Source: Pseudomonas flexibilis (GTDB lineage: Bacteria; Pseudomonadota; Gammaproteobacteria; Pseudomonadales; Pseudomonadaceae). Taken from it: 37,835 nucleotides of DNA. Of this stretch, positions 1 to 7,611 are shown piece by piece. The notes below the pieces were generated by a model. That model ran no database searches and was not told the DNA's origin. It saw only the letters and a list, made by a program, of their open reading frames with translations. The stretch lies in assembly GCF_000802425.1 (NCBI RefSeq), contig NZ_JRUD01000018.1, forward strand, positions 1-37,835. Direction: 5' to 3'. The first letter of the stretch is position 1. Every line of letters begins with the position of its first letter. Position numbers and translations under genes: made by a program.

Positions 1-78
1 TTTGAGTGGAGTGGACAGCTACAAGCAGGAACAACACTGAGGGTGTCGTCGGCGTCGTCATAGGTGTATAAGAGACAG
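1..78. other. Nextera-type sequencing adapter residue (not genomic)
   Basis: Positions 65-78 read TGTATAAGAGACAG, the end of the Tn5 mosaic end used in Nextera libraries. Positions 46-64 resemble the Nextera read-1 adapter with several errors. The vgrG reading frame begins immediately after, at 79, matching the complete vgrG copy near 18352. Bases 1-45 are probably further adapter or index sequence and should not be read as biology. Confidence 0.9.
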
Positions 79-562
79 CCACAGCACCGTCGAGGGCAAC
101 AGCCACAGCGAGCTGAAGGCCGAGGAGCACCGCATCACCCATGGCAACCGCCTGGTGGAGCTCAAGGCCGACGATCACCTGACCGTCGCCGGCAGCCAGC
201 ACCTGAAGCTGGGGACGGGGCAGTTCATCGAGGCCGGGGAGGAAATCCACCTCAAGGCCGGACAGAAGCTGGTGATCGAAGCCGGCTCGGAACTGACCGT
301 GCAGGCCGGCGGCAGCTTTATCAAGCTGGATGCCGGTGGCGTGTCGGTAGTCGGGGCGGAGGTGAAGCTGAACTCGGGCGGGAGCGCCGGTAGTGGCGCG
401 GGGGCAGCTCCGCTCTTGCCGGGACAACTAGCACCGACGGAGGCGGAGGCGTCCATACCCCCTGAGGCCTTGATCAAGCAGGACATGCTTTTTCGCAGCA
501 CAGAGGCTGGAGTGTGCGAGGTTTGTGAAGCCGCCCATACACAGCAGGAGGACAAGGCATGA
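79..562 (+). CDS. vgrG: VgrG spike protein, 3' fragment (5' end missing)
   Basis: This is the C-terminal part of a VgrG, the trimeric T6SS tip protein. The reading frame is open from the adapter junction, so the gene is cut by the end of the sequence and not by a mutation. The first ~110 residues are the repetitive beta-helix region (motifs such as VELKADDHLT, SQHLKLG and AEVKLNSGG). They are nearly the same as in the complete copy at 16727-18865. After AEVKLNSGGSAG the sequence becomes unlike that copy: a ~45-residue Ala/Pro-rich tail ends in VCEVCEAAHTQQEDKA. The CEVC element recurs in the other copy. The stop overlaps the next ATG (ATGA), so the downstream adaptor is probably translationally coupled and specific to this tail. 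Confidence 0.9.
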
Positions 563-1134
563 GCACACCCGTAACCAACAGGAAAGGCGCCATCCTGCTC
601 GACGGCTCCCGCTACGAAAACGCGATGGCATGGCTCTATCGAAACTTTCCCAGTCACCAGCCAAGGCCACTGCTGCAGGGGACAATCTATGAGCCTATCG
701 CCGACGCTGGCCCCATTTTGCTGGACGCCCCCATAGGCAGCCCGGCCTATGACGCCTGGACGCACGGCAAAGACATCAAAGACGGTATCTGGCTGGAGAG
801 CGACGCGCCCGCAGAGGAGCTACAGCACATACTGCGACGCCGCCTTCGCGTACTCACCCCGGACGGGCGCGAACTCTGGCTGCGCCTGGGTGACGCCCGC
901 CCACTGTACAGGGCCTGGCAGCGCGAAGCGCAGTGGCCGGAGGGCTTCTGGCACCGTATTCCGCGTATCTGGCTTCATCACAAGGGCGCCACGTTCTGCG
1001 CCTGGCAAAATGCTCATCCCGACGCAGACGGCGCTCCGGCCAACCAGGGCATTGCCGCTCAACTGACGCTCGACTGGCCGCTGCTGGAAGCGCTTGCCAC
1101 CCAGGACGACACGGCCCAGGAGGTTGCCTTATGA
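559..1134 (+). CDS. DUF4123-family T6SS effector adaptor/chaperone (module 1)
   Basis: The 191-aa product has the look of DUF4123 proteins (VasW, Tec, Tap-1 type), which bind a cognate effector and load it onto the VgrG tip. Supporting features are the N-terminal ILLDGSRYENAMAWLYR stretch, the LLQGTIYEPIADAGPILLD core, and the later LRVLTPDGRELWLRLGDARPLY and GFWHRIPRIW segments, all typical of the fold. The start ATG overlaps the vgrG stop, and its own stop overlaps the effector ATG (ATGA at 1131). This gives the usual vgrG-adaptor-effector order. It is clearly shorter than the 286-aa adaptor of module 2. The family call rests on motifs plus context; the exact partner is inferred from adjacency. 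Confidence 0.85.
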   Translation: MSTPVTNRKGAILLDGSRYENAMAWLYRNFPSHQPRPLLQGTIYEPIADAGPILLDAPIGSPAYDAWTHGKDIKDGIWLESDAPAEELQHILRRRLRVLTPDGRELWLRLGDARPLYRAWQREAQWPEGFWHRIPRIWLHHKGATFCAWQNAHPDADGAPANQGIAAQLTLDWPLLEALATQDDTAQEVAL

Positions 1135-3809
1135 CTACACAGAGTTCCGCTCAATCCAATTTGGCAGTCGCCGCCTGCCCGCTGCTCAGCGCGGTGCTAC
1201 CACTGCGCTATGCACTGGGCCCGACCCTGGCTGTGGACACCACCGCCCATGGTTTGCCGCCATTGCAGGGTGACTTCCCTGCCATCGGTGCTGACTACGA
1301 CTCCTTGCACGGCCGCCCGCTGAACTACACGGCGCGTCTGCTGCGCGATGGCTGGCTGTATGTCTGGCAAAGCAGCCTGAACAAATTGGTGGAATATCGC
1401 GTCAGTCAGGCAACCTTTCAGCAGACGGCACGTGCCGGCAAGGTCATCGACGGCCGCACCCTACCCTACGTGTTGCTGGCGGCAGGTGAACCGGCAATGT
1501 TCGCTTGGTCCCCACAGAAATGGGAGGACGTCCAATTCACAGCCGCCAAAACCAGTGCAGACGTGCGGGAGCGAGTGATGCGCATGCTCACCCCTGGCGC
1601 TGCCCCCTTCAGCGGCCAAATCCGAACGATTCACGAGCGGATCGGCGACTACATGGACGCCAACATGTACGGCTGGAGCTGTGAGCCTTCTACCGCTCAC
1701 CGCCCTGCCTGGCCGAAATTGCTGGACAACATGCAGCGCTGCGAGCAACAAGCCTATGCCCTGATTGACGACCCCTGGGGTGTACTGCTGGATCTGGCCG
1801 CATTGCTCCGGGCTCGGCAGCAGGCGTTCATAGCCACCCGGCAAGCGCATGGCGAGGACTGGGCCATGGCCGGTGTGCTCAAATCGCTGGCCGAGAGCGA
1901 CCCGCAGATCGGCGGACAGCTGCGCAACATCACCGACTACCGCAAGCTTCAGAGCACTTGGCAAGATCAAACCCGGGAAGAAGACCAACACAGTGCCGAT
2001 ATCCGCCGCATCAGCGAACTCTGGACAGCCTGGTTCAACACCCAGGCACAACGCGGCCCCGCCAGCCTGGACACCGCCTGCGGCCACTTCGACATCACCC
2101 AGCCTGCACCGCGCGCGGAGCTGGAACAGCACTTCGCCGCCGCTTGCCTCGGCCCTGCGACCACCGGCCCTGGCGCCAAGGCCATCGCCGACGCACTGTC
2201 GCTCCAGCCGCAATCCGGCAAGCCCTGGTTGACCTGGGCGCTACTGGGGCTGGGCAAACGCCTGGGCATCGGCGAAATCAACACTCTGACCGGGCTGGCC
2301 GACGGCATCAAAGACAACGGTACCGACCTGCTGGACGAAGCCCGGAAGCTGGCGGATCTGCTCAACCAGGCCGCCGAGAAACTGGCCCGGCATATTCAAG
2401 GTTCACCACTCGAAGCCCTGTTCACCGCTCTCGCTCCCATCGCCGGGCTGGGTCTGCAGCATGCCGACGACGGCAGCAAGGCCGCCGGGCGCCTCTACCT
2501 CGCCGCCGCGCTGGCGCGCAGCCAGCAGCGTCTGGCCATCGAGGCGGTCAGCCAGCGCCAGTTGGGCGAATGGATGAGCGATCTGATGGACACCCGGCCC
2601 AACATGCCCGCTCGCCTCAAACCCAGCCCGCTGAGTGTTGCGGTTGGCAACGCCCTGCCGTTCTTCCGACTGCTGCCGGCCAAAGACTTGCCTGCCCTGA
2701 CCGGGCATCTGGCGGCGGAGGTCAACCTCAAGGGCATGCTCGACCTCGGCAAGGGCGCGCTGGAGAAGGCCCCGCTTAAATGCCTGGTGGCGCTGGTGGC
2801 GGGGGTGAATTTTGTGTGGGGTGGGGTTCAGGTTCTGGATGGTACTACCCGGAGCAAGCTAAATCTCGCTGGCGGCTTTATGGGAATGCTTTCTGCAATA
2901 TCGGCCACGATACAAAAAGTCGCCGAAGTCGACTGGGAAACAACCTCCAAGATTGCAGGCACCCAGTCCTTATCGTCACAAACAGCATTGACAAGGGCTT
3001 TAAGCGTTGGAGCCAAAACGGCATTCCTGCAATCGGTCACTTCCGGCTTCGATGCCCTGGTCTTCGGTATCGAGGCGCTGGAGGCCTACCAGGCCGGCGA
3101 CCTGGATAGCGCCGCCATCAATGCCGGGATGACCCTGGCCTCCGCCGCCAACCTGCGCCTGTACGCGCAGAGCTATCGCGCCATACGCGCCGCTCGCGCC
3201 GCGGTAATCGCCGGCGAAGCCGCCGCGCTGGGCCGTGGTGTCAGCATGGCACCGCACCTGGCCACCCGCGCCCTGGGCTGGACCATCCTGATCGTCGGCG
3301 GGCTGATCGCCCGCCAGTACACCCAGGACACCCCGCTGGAAGCCTGGGTCAAGCACACCCGCTTCGGCACCCACCCCGCCGAGTGGGCCACCAGCTACCA
3401 ACAGTCGATGGCCGAGTTCTACACGATCGTTTTCCCCATCAGCCTCCAGGCCTACCGCCTCAACGAGTTGAACCCCTATCGCGGCATGCAGACCATTACC
3501 TACGTGCTGCTGCGCCTGCCGGGCAAAGACACCCTGAGCGATGACATGATCCACTTCAAGGGGCACGAAACCTGGGGCAGTTTTCTCGGCCTGGGCGGCA
3601 GCCGCAAGGCAGTGGAGTGGACGGGCAAGGACTTCAACCTGCATGACGGCACCCGCATCAAGTCCGAGCCAGGAGTAGCGGTCTACCGCAGGGCCTACCA
3701 CGATCAAAACGGCCAGGAGCTCGACCGCATCGAAGGCACGATAAGCTATTCCCCCCTCGAAGGCCTGACCCTGCCGCCCATTGAAATCAAGGAACTCGCA
3801 TGGCTGTAA
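1131..3809 (+). CDS. VasX-like (BTH_I2691-type) T6SS effector, module 1
   Basis: The 892-aa protein starts at the ATG that overlaps the adaptor stop; an open frame runs upstream but has no reason to be used. The N-terminal ~200 residues fit the VasX N-terminal region: CPLLSAVLPLRYAL near residue 17, then ARLLRDGWLYVWQ near residue 71. The equivalent motif in the module 2 effector is VRRLRQGYLYLWH. A long, mostly helical middle follows. Hydrophobic segments occur near residues 550-570, 578-597, 630-650 and 714-730, followed by a ~160-residue hydrophilic, probably beta-rich C-terminus. VasX itself is a membrane-permeabilising T6SS toxin; a similar pore or membrane action is inferred here. I see no nuclease, lipase GxSxG or peptidase motif. 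The last 10 bases overlap the immunity candidate. Confidence 0.82.
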   Translation: MTTQSSAQSNLAVAACPLLSAVLPLRYALGPTLAVDTTAHGLPPLQGDFPAIGADYDSLHGRPLNYTARLLRDGWLYVWQSSLNKLVEYRVSQATFQQTARAGKVIDGRTLPYVLLAAGEPAMFAWSPQKWEDVQFTAAKTSADVRERVMRMLTPGAAPFSGQIRTIHERIGDYMDANMYGWSCEPSTAHRPAWPKLLDNMQRCEQQAYALIDDPWGVLLDLAALLRARQQAFIATRQAHGEDWAMAGVLKSLAESDPQIGGQLRNITDYRKLQSTWQDQTREEDQHSADIRRISELWTAWFNTQAQRGPASLDTACGHFDITQPAPRAELEQHFAAACLGPATTGPGAKAIADALSLQPQSGKPWLTWALLGLGKRLGIGEINTLTGLADGIKDNGTDLLDEARKLADLLNQAAEKLARHIQGSPLEALFTALAPIAGLGLQHADDGSKAAGRLYLAAALARSQQRLAIEAVSQRQLGEWMSDLMDTRPNMPARLKPSPLSVAVGNALPFFRLLPAKDLPALTGHLAAEVNLKGMLDLGKGALEKAPLKCLVALVAGVNFVWGGVQVLDGTTRSKLNLAGGFMGMLSAISATIQKVAEVDWETTSKIAGTQSLSSQTALTRALSVGAKTAFLQSVTSGFDALVFGIEALEAYQAGDLDSAAINAGMTLASAANLRLYAQSYRAIRAARAAVIAGEAAALGRGVSMAPHLATRALGWTILIVGGLIARQYTQDTPLEAWVKHTRFGTHPAEWATSYQQSMAEFYTIVFPISLQAYRLNELNPYRGMQTITYVLLRLPGKDTLSDDMIHFKGHETWGSFLGLGGSRKAVEWTGKDFNLHDGTRIKSEPGVAVYRRAYHDQNGQELDRIEGTISYSPLEGLTLPPIEIKELAWL

Positions 3810-4756
3810 GCGACCTGATCCAGCAAGCGCGCGCCCGTTTCGGGCAAGCGTCCAGCGTGTTGCTGCGCGCCGACCAACCCACCGGGGAAAAGCCCTGGGA
3901 GATGTTCGTTACCGACGAGCATACCGAGCACTATCTGGCACTAAAGGCGGGGGGGGATACGGATAGGGGAATGATTACAGGAGTATTAGGTGGCAGCGGG
4001 GTAATGCTATTCGTCGTTGTCATTTTTATAGCTTTCTTTGCCCAGCGCTGGGATTTGGTGCCATCTATGCTCTGGATTTGCATTCCTATGCTTCTTATTC
4101 CCTTTTACTGGGAAACCCGCCGCCCACTCCCCCTGCCCATCCTGTTCAATCGCCGCACCCGCGAGGTCTATTTCGACCAAGACGGCCTGCTATTTCACAC
4201 CCCCTGGGACGGTATCCAGGCGCTGGCCGGCGAGTTCCTCATGGTCGGCCCGCATACCGGTGGCATGCGCAACGCCTCCCTGGAGATTCTCGTGCGCCGC
4301 CTGGGCGAGCCGGACAATGCCCTGCTGGTGAGCCTGGGCCCGCCCATGGGCAAGACCTTGCAGATGCAAAAAGGCTTCTGGGAATGGCTGCGCGCCTATA
4401 TGGACAACGGCCCCTGGTTCGATGAAAACGGCCAGCGCAGCGATTCCGATGCCTACGTCAAGGAAATGCTCTCCGCCCATATGAAGCCCACCGGATTCCT
4501 TGCCTACCAACGCCAAAGGATTGCTGAAAAAAAAGCAGCCAACGACGGCAAGAACTATCTGGAATGGACCGATACGGTTCTGTACTTGGGGCACCTGTTG
4601 TTCTACCCGATGGATTGGCTACAGGAGTTCACCTACAACGTTGCCAAGCGTCGCTCCCGCAACCGCTGGCCACGGATCGTCACCGAACGCCTGCAGTCGG
4701 ACGGCCCCACTACGCGCCTGATCGATCTGGAGCGCGAGCGTGGACTGGATGTATGA
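3800..4756 (+). CDS. DUF6708-like membrane protein, candidate immunity protein for effector 1
   Basis: The 318-aa product has two adjacent hydrophobic segments (about residues 58-77 and 81-100). A soluble domain follows, opening with LPILFNRRTREVYF. The same motif appears as LRFNRQRREVCV in the immunity-like genes of module 2, which places them in one family. A third amphipathic or hydrophobic stretch lies near residue 260 (LYLGHLLFYPMDWL). The start overlaps the effector stop by 10 bases, the position expected for immunity to a membrane-acting toxin. Only one copy is present, unlike the four of module 2. Codons 50-52 lie in a run of eight G (3949-3956), a potential slippage site. The immunity role is inferred from position and topology. 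Confidence 0.75.
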   Translation: MAVSDLIQQARARFGQASSVLLRADQPTGEKPWEMFVTDEHTEHYLALKAGGDTDRGMITGVLGGSGVMLFVVVIFIAFFAQRWDLVPSMLWICIPMLLIPFYWETRRPLPLPILFNRRTREVYFDQDGLLFHTPWDGIQALAGEFLMVGPHTGGMRNASLEILVRRLGEPDNALLVSLGPPMGKTLQMQKGFWEWLRAYMDNGPWFDENGQRSDSDAYVKEMLSAHMKPTGFLAYQRQRIAEKKAANDGKNYLEWTDTVLYLGHLLFYPMDWLQEFTYNVAKRRSRNRWPRIVTERLQSDGPTTRLIDLERERGLDV

Positions 4757-4784
4757 ACGGTTAGGTCGAGTCAATAGCTGACCC

Positions 4785-4912
4785 ACGGCGCAGGGCGGAG
4801 TCCACCAGCCCCAACGACTGGCAAGCCTCGGCCACGCTGTGGCCCTGATCCGGGACCAGGACCGCGGCCTCACGCTTGAACTCGGCGGAGAAGGTACGTC
4901 GTTGTTTGCCAT
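4785..4912 (-). pseudogene. IS3-family transposase OrfA, N-terminal remnant
   Basis: Read on the minus strand from 4910, the frame gives GKQRRTFSAEFKREA, then SVAEACQSLGL and SALRR. This is the N-terminal helix-turn-helix region of IS3-family OrfA transposases (usual pattern: KQRRTFSAEFKREA, SVAEAC, SALRRW). Homology stops after SALRR, so only about 42 codons survive and no OrfB is present. The ATG at 4912-4910 is one base out of frame with the conserved residues, as if one base after the start codon were lost, so the remnant is broken at both ends. It marks a past insertion or recombination at the edge of effector module 1. Confidence 0.75.
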
Positions 4913-5150
4913 CAGGCGAGGATTTTCACCTAAATCGGTGTCCGGGAATCAGACCACTACAAGCCGCCATTTTAAAGGCGGGGAGTTTGAAAGCAACGAA
5001 TCCAAAAAATTAGCCTGTGGAGGGGGACCCACAACGAACAAGAATTAGCTGGAGTGGATGGATGCCATCATGATGCGCGGTAAAGCTTCCGTCTGCCCGA
5101 TTCGTATCTGCATGGCCTTAAAGATAAGTAGACCTGTCCTTCTTCGCACC

Positions 5151-5192
5151 TTGATATCTATACATTTCTAAAACCAAATCAATAGATATCAA
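5151..5192. repeat. Perfect 11-bp inverted repeat
   Basis: TTGATATCTAT (5151-5161) is exactly mirrored by ATAGATATCAA (5182-5192) with a 20-base AT-rich spacer. There is no T-tract, so it does not look like an intrinsic terminator. It could be an operator for a dimeric regulator, or a leftover end of a mobile element. It lies about 310 bp upstream of tssA. Confidence 0.6.
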
Positions 5193-5355
5193 AACCACTC
5201 TACAGCGTAGCACCACAGACGAGCTTCAGCCTGAAACCACCGAGCTAGAGCCATCGCAGCCACACGTCACACCGTCAATTTTTCGACTCCCCCCCAAAAA
5301 ATCTGCAAAGAACCCAGCCTAATTGACCTCGGACAAAAGCATTGAACTTGATGGC

Positions 5356-5384
5356 TTGATCAAATGGCATATCGCCATTAGGAT
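5356..5384 (+). promoter_or_regulatory. Possible sigma70-like promoter with dyad in the spacer
   Basis: TTGATC (5356-5361) and TAGGAT (5379-5384) are separated by 17 bases and each matches 4 of 6 consensus positions. The spacer contains AATGGC-ATATC-GCCATT (5363-5379), an inverted repeat. The match is weak and could be chance; the TGCGCA dyads would then lie just downstream of the start site. Confidence 0.2.
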
Positions 5385-5413
5385 CGCCCCGCTCAATCGC
5401 TACCCATAGCGCC

Positions 5414-5431
5414 TGCGCAACAGATTGCGCA
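5414..5431. promoter_or_regulatory. TGCGCA-N6-TGCGCA dyad, copy 1 upstream of tssA
   Basis: The sequence TGCGCAACAGATTGCGCA has half-sites TGCGCAA and TTGCGCA in inverted orientation. The same geometry (two TGCGCA cores, 6-base spacer) recurs at 5441-5458 and at 27390-27407, ahead of the second T6SS operon. It is a candidate binding site for a dimeric regulator. The sigma54 activator encoded at 15159 is the obvious local suspect, but this is inference. Confidence 0.6.
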
Positions 5432-5440
5432 GACACCAAT

Positions 5441-5458
5441 TGCGCAGGAAGTTGCGCA
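5441..5458. promoter_or_regulatory. TGCGCA-N6-TGCGCA dyad, copy 2 upstream of tssA
   Basis: TGCGCAGGAAGTTGCGCA repeats the 5414-5431 site, with centres 27 bp apart. It ends 46 bp before the tssA start codon. Paired sites on similar helical faces are common for cooperative binding. No clear -24/-12 element lies between this site and tssA, so an ordinary upstream-activating arrangement is not proven. Confidence 0.6.
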
Positions 5459-5504
5459 AGACGAATTCAAGGATGCACGGCAGATCTGCTGGTAAATATT
5501 CAGG

Positions 5505-7061
5505 ATGAACTACACAAGTCTGCTCCTTACTCACAGCCTTTCTCTTGCTTCCTCGCCCATCCGAGCCGACAACTTCGCAGGAGATGATGTCCGCTATTCC
5601 CCCGAGTTCGAAATGCTGGAAGGCGAACTTGCCCGCGCCTCGTCAGTACACGGCTCTGGCGGCACAGACTGGCAAAAAATACGGGAAGGCAGCGAGGTGC
5701 TGCTGAGCCAGCAGTCCAAGGATCTGCGTGTCGCCGCCTGGCTGATCTGGAGTCTTTACCAGCGCGAGGGCTACGAGGGACTGCAGGCCGGCCTGGCCAT
5801 GCTGGCCCACCTCTGCACGCACCATTGGGACTCGTTGCATCCTCGCAAGCTGCGCACGCGCGCTGCGGCTGTCGGCTGGCTGGTGCCTCGGCTGGACCAG
5901 CTGTTTGCCGAGCCCGTACCGATGTGGCAGCGGCTACCGTTGTTTCGCGCCCTGACAGAAGCCCTGCGCAGCCTGGAAGAAGTTTTGTCCACCCACTTGG
6001 GTGAAGACGCTCCGTTGCTGCTGCCCCTGTGCCGAACGCTCGAAACACAACTCGAGCGTGCCAGCCAGGGGCAAGCCGAACCTGCAGCCAGCACCGCCGC
6101 GACCCCGTCCCCCACGCCTGCAAGCCCAACCAACCTCGCGGCGGGCGCAATCGACAATGACAAGGATGCCCAGAAGGCGTTTCGTGCCCAGCAGGAAGCG
6201 GCTCGCTCTCTGTGCGCCTGGTGGCAGAGGCAAAAAGCCACGGACATCAAGTCCCTGCGCCTGTCGCGCACCCTGCTTTGGCTGAACATTGAAGCGCTAC
6301 CGGAACACAATGCCGAACGGGTTACCGCTCTGCGCGGCCTGCCGGCCGACAAGCTCGCTGCCTATCAGGAACGCTTCGCCCAAGGAAATTACGAAAGCTT
6401 GCTGGCCGAGCTGGAATCCAGTCTCGCACGCAGCCCGTTTTGGCTGGACGGCCAGCACCTTGCCTGGAGCTGCCTCAAGAATCTCAAGGCCGAGCAAGCC
6501 ATGCTCGAAGTGGAGGTCCAGCTCGCCCTGTTTCTTCAGCGGGTGCCCGGTCTGGAGGGATTGTGCTTCCACGACGGCACCCCCTTCGCCTCGGCCGAGG
6601 CGCAAGCCTGGATATCCGCCCATGTGTTGCCTCGCCTGGACGCCCAAGAGGCCACGGCGACACCCGTGGTCGGCGAAACGCAGAGCTCACCGCCCTGGGA
6701 AAACGCCTACCACGAAGCGCTGCTCTTGTTGCGCCAGGGTGGGTTGAAAGCCGCCGTTCAGCATTTGAAGCAGGGCATGAACAAGGCCATGGGCAAGCGA
6801 GAACACTTTTTCTGGCAGCTGGCTCTTGCTCGCCTTTGCTACCAAGCCAAGAAACATGAGTTGGCCAGAACGCTTTTAGAGTCGCTTGACCAGACACTGC
6901 AAACCAATGGCTTGTACGAATGGGAGCCGGAGCTCGGCCTTGAAGTACTTACCTTGCTGCGCAGTTGCTACGAGCTTCTTCCGCAAAAGCAGGCCGGCAC
7001 CAGCAAGGAAGAAATTTACCGAAAACTGTGCCGCCTCGATCTCGAAGCGGCGCTGGAATGA
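5505..7061 (+). CDS. tssA: TssA (VasJ/HsiA2-type) T6SS assembly protein
   Basis: The 518-aa protein begins with an ImpA_N-type domain: SPIRADNFAGDDVRYSPEFE near residues 16-35, then EVLLSQQSKDLRVAAWL near residue 63 and WDSLHPRK near residue 106. A linker rich in Ala, Pro and Thr (about 190-212) leads to a long helical C-terminal VasJ-type domain. TssA primes and guides assembly of sheath and baseplate at the envelope. It is the first gene of the first T6SS transcription unit, as in HSI-II. The AGG before the ATG is unusually close (5500-5503), so translation initiation may be weak. The start is nevertheless preferred, because later Met codons would remove the conserved N-terminus. tssB follows after 34 bases. 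Confidence 0.9.
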   Translation: MNYTSLLLTHSLSLASSPIRADNFAGDDVRYSPEFEMLEGELARASSVHGSGGTDWQKIREGSEVLLSQQSKDLRVAAWLIWSLYQREGYEGLQAGLAMLAHLCTHHWDSLHPRKLRTRAAAVGWLVPRLDQLFAEPVPMWQRLPLFRALTEALRSLEEVLSTHLGEDAPLLLPLCRTLETQLERASQGQAEPAASTAATPSPTPASPTNLAAGAIDNDKDAQKAFRAQQEAARSLCAWWQRQKATDIKSLRLSRTLLWLNIEALPEHNAERVTALRGLPADKLAAYQERFAQGNYESLLAELESSLARSPFWLDGQHLAWSCLKNLKAEQAMLEVEVQLALFLQRVPGLEGLCFHDGTPFASAEAQAWISAHVLPRLDAQEATATPVVGETQSSPPWENAYHEALLLLRQGGLKAAVQHLKQGMNKAMGKREHFFWQLALARLCYQAKKHELARTLLESLDQTLQTNGLYEWEPELGLEVLTLLRSCYELLPQKQAGTSKEEIYRKLCRLDLEAALE

Positions 7062-7095
7062 GGCCGAAGGCCCACCACTCAAAAGGAGACCCTAC

Positions 7096-7596
7096 ATGGC
7101 CAAAGAAGGCTCGGTAGCCCCCAAGGAACGCATTAACGTCACGTTCAAACCTGCAACCGGCAATGCTCAGCAGGAAATCGAACTGCCCTTGAAACTCATG
7201 GTGCTGGGCGATTTCACGCAGCGTGTAGACGAGCGAAAGATCGAAGATCGCAAGCCCATCAGTATCGACAAGAACAGCTTCGACGAGGTGTTGGGCAAAC
7301 AGGAACTGAGCCTGTCCTTCGCTGTCCCGAACCGTCTCCAGGAAGATTCCGAGGATGATCTGGCCGTCGCGTTGCGCATCAACTCGATGAGCGATTTCAA
7401 CCCGGCCAGCCTGGTTGAACAGGTGCCCGAGCTGAAAAAACTGATGGACCTGCGTGACGCACTGGTCGCCCTGAAGGGTCCGCTGGGCAACGCCCCGGCC
7501 TTCCGCAAGGCCATCGAAGGGGTGCTCGCTGACGAAGCCTCGCGCGAGCGAGTACTCGGCGAGCTGGGCCTGACTACAGAACAACCGGATGCCTGA
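7096..7596 (+). CDS. tssB: TssB, small sheath subunit
   Basis: The 166-aa product is the VipA/HsiB small subunit, which pairs with TssC to build the contractile sheath in the cytoplasm. Characteristic segments are RINVTFKPATG near residue 12, LPLKLMVLGDFT near residue 29, DERKIEDRKPISIDKNSF near residues 43-60, and the helical PELKKLMDLRDAL C-terminal region. The chosen ATG at 7096 has a strong ribosome-binding site (AAAAGGAGA at 7081-7089). An open frame extends upstream but overlaps tssA and lacks such a site. Length is normal for the family. tssC starts 15 bases downstream, and the two must be made in matching amounts. Confidence 0.95.
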   Translation: MAKEGSVAPKERINVTFKPATGNAQQEIELPLKLMVLGDFTQRVDERKIEDRKPISIDKNSFDEVLGKQELSLSFAVPNRLQEDSEDDLAVALRINSMSDFNPASLVEQVPELKKLMDLRDALVALKGPLGNAPAFRKAIEGVLADEASRERVLGELGLTTEQPDA

Positions 7597-7611
7597 CAAG
7601 GACGCGCTTTC

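Larger units (their letters stand above)
4757..5504. other. Non-coding interval upstream of tssA
   Basis: This 748-bp gap separates module 1 from the tssA operon. It holds an IS3-family orfA scar (4785-4912), a weak hairpin CCGCC-N8-GGCGG (4964-4981, no T-tract), an 11-bp inverted repeat (5151-5192), a C7A6 homopolymer (5289-5301), a possible sigma70-like promoter (5356-5384) and two TGCGCA dyads (5414-5458). The stretch from about 5100 to 5400 is visibly more AT-rich than the genes. I found no convincing -24/-12 sigma54 promoter (GG-N10-GC), no T-tract terminator after 4756 and no tRNA. The short open frames here have no recognisable product. Confidence 0.7.

Noticed and set aside
933-1130. 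Upstream extension of the module 1 effector reading frame
   Set aside because: It lies inside the DUF4123 gene in another frame. The ATG at 1131 overlapping the adaptor stop, and the VasX-type N-terminus after it, give a better start.
4964-4981. CCGCC-N8-GGCGG hairpin as terminator of module 1
   Set aside because: Stem of only 5 bp and no T-run on either side; it is not a convincing intrinsic terminator.
4839-5048. Short plus-strand open frame after the module 1 immunity gene
   Set aside because: It runs across the IS3 orfA scar in antisense and into non-coding sequence; no recognisable product.
5471-5490. GATGCACGGCAGATCTGCT as a sigma54 -24/-12 promoter of tssA
   Set aside because: It resembles the consensus in content, but the GG to GC spacing is wrong in every alignment I tried.
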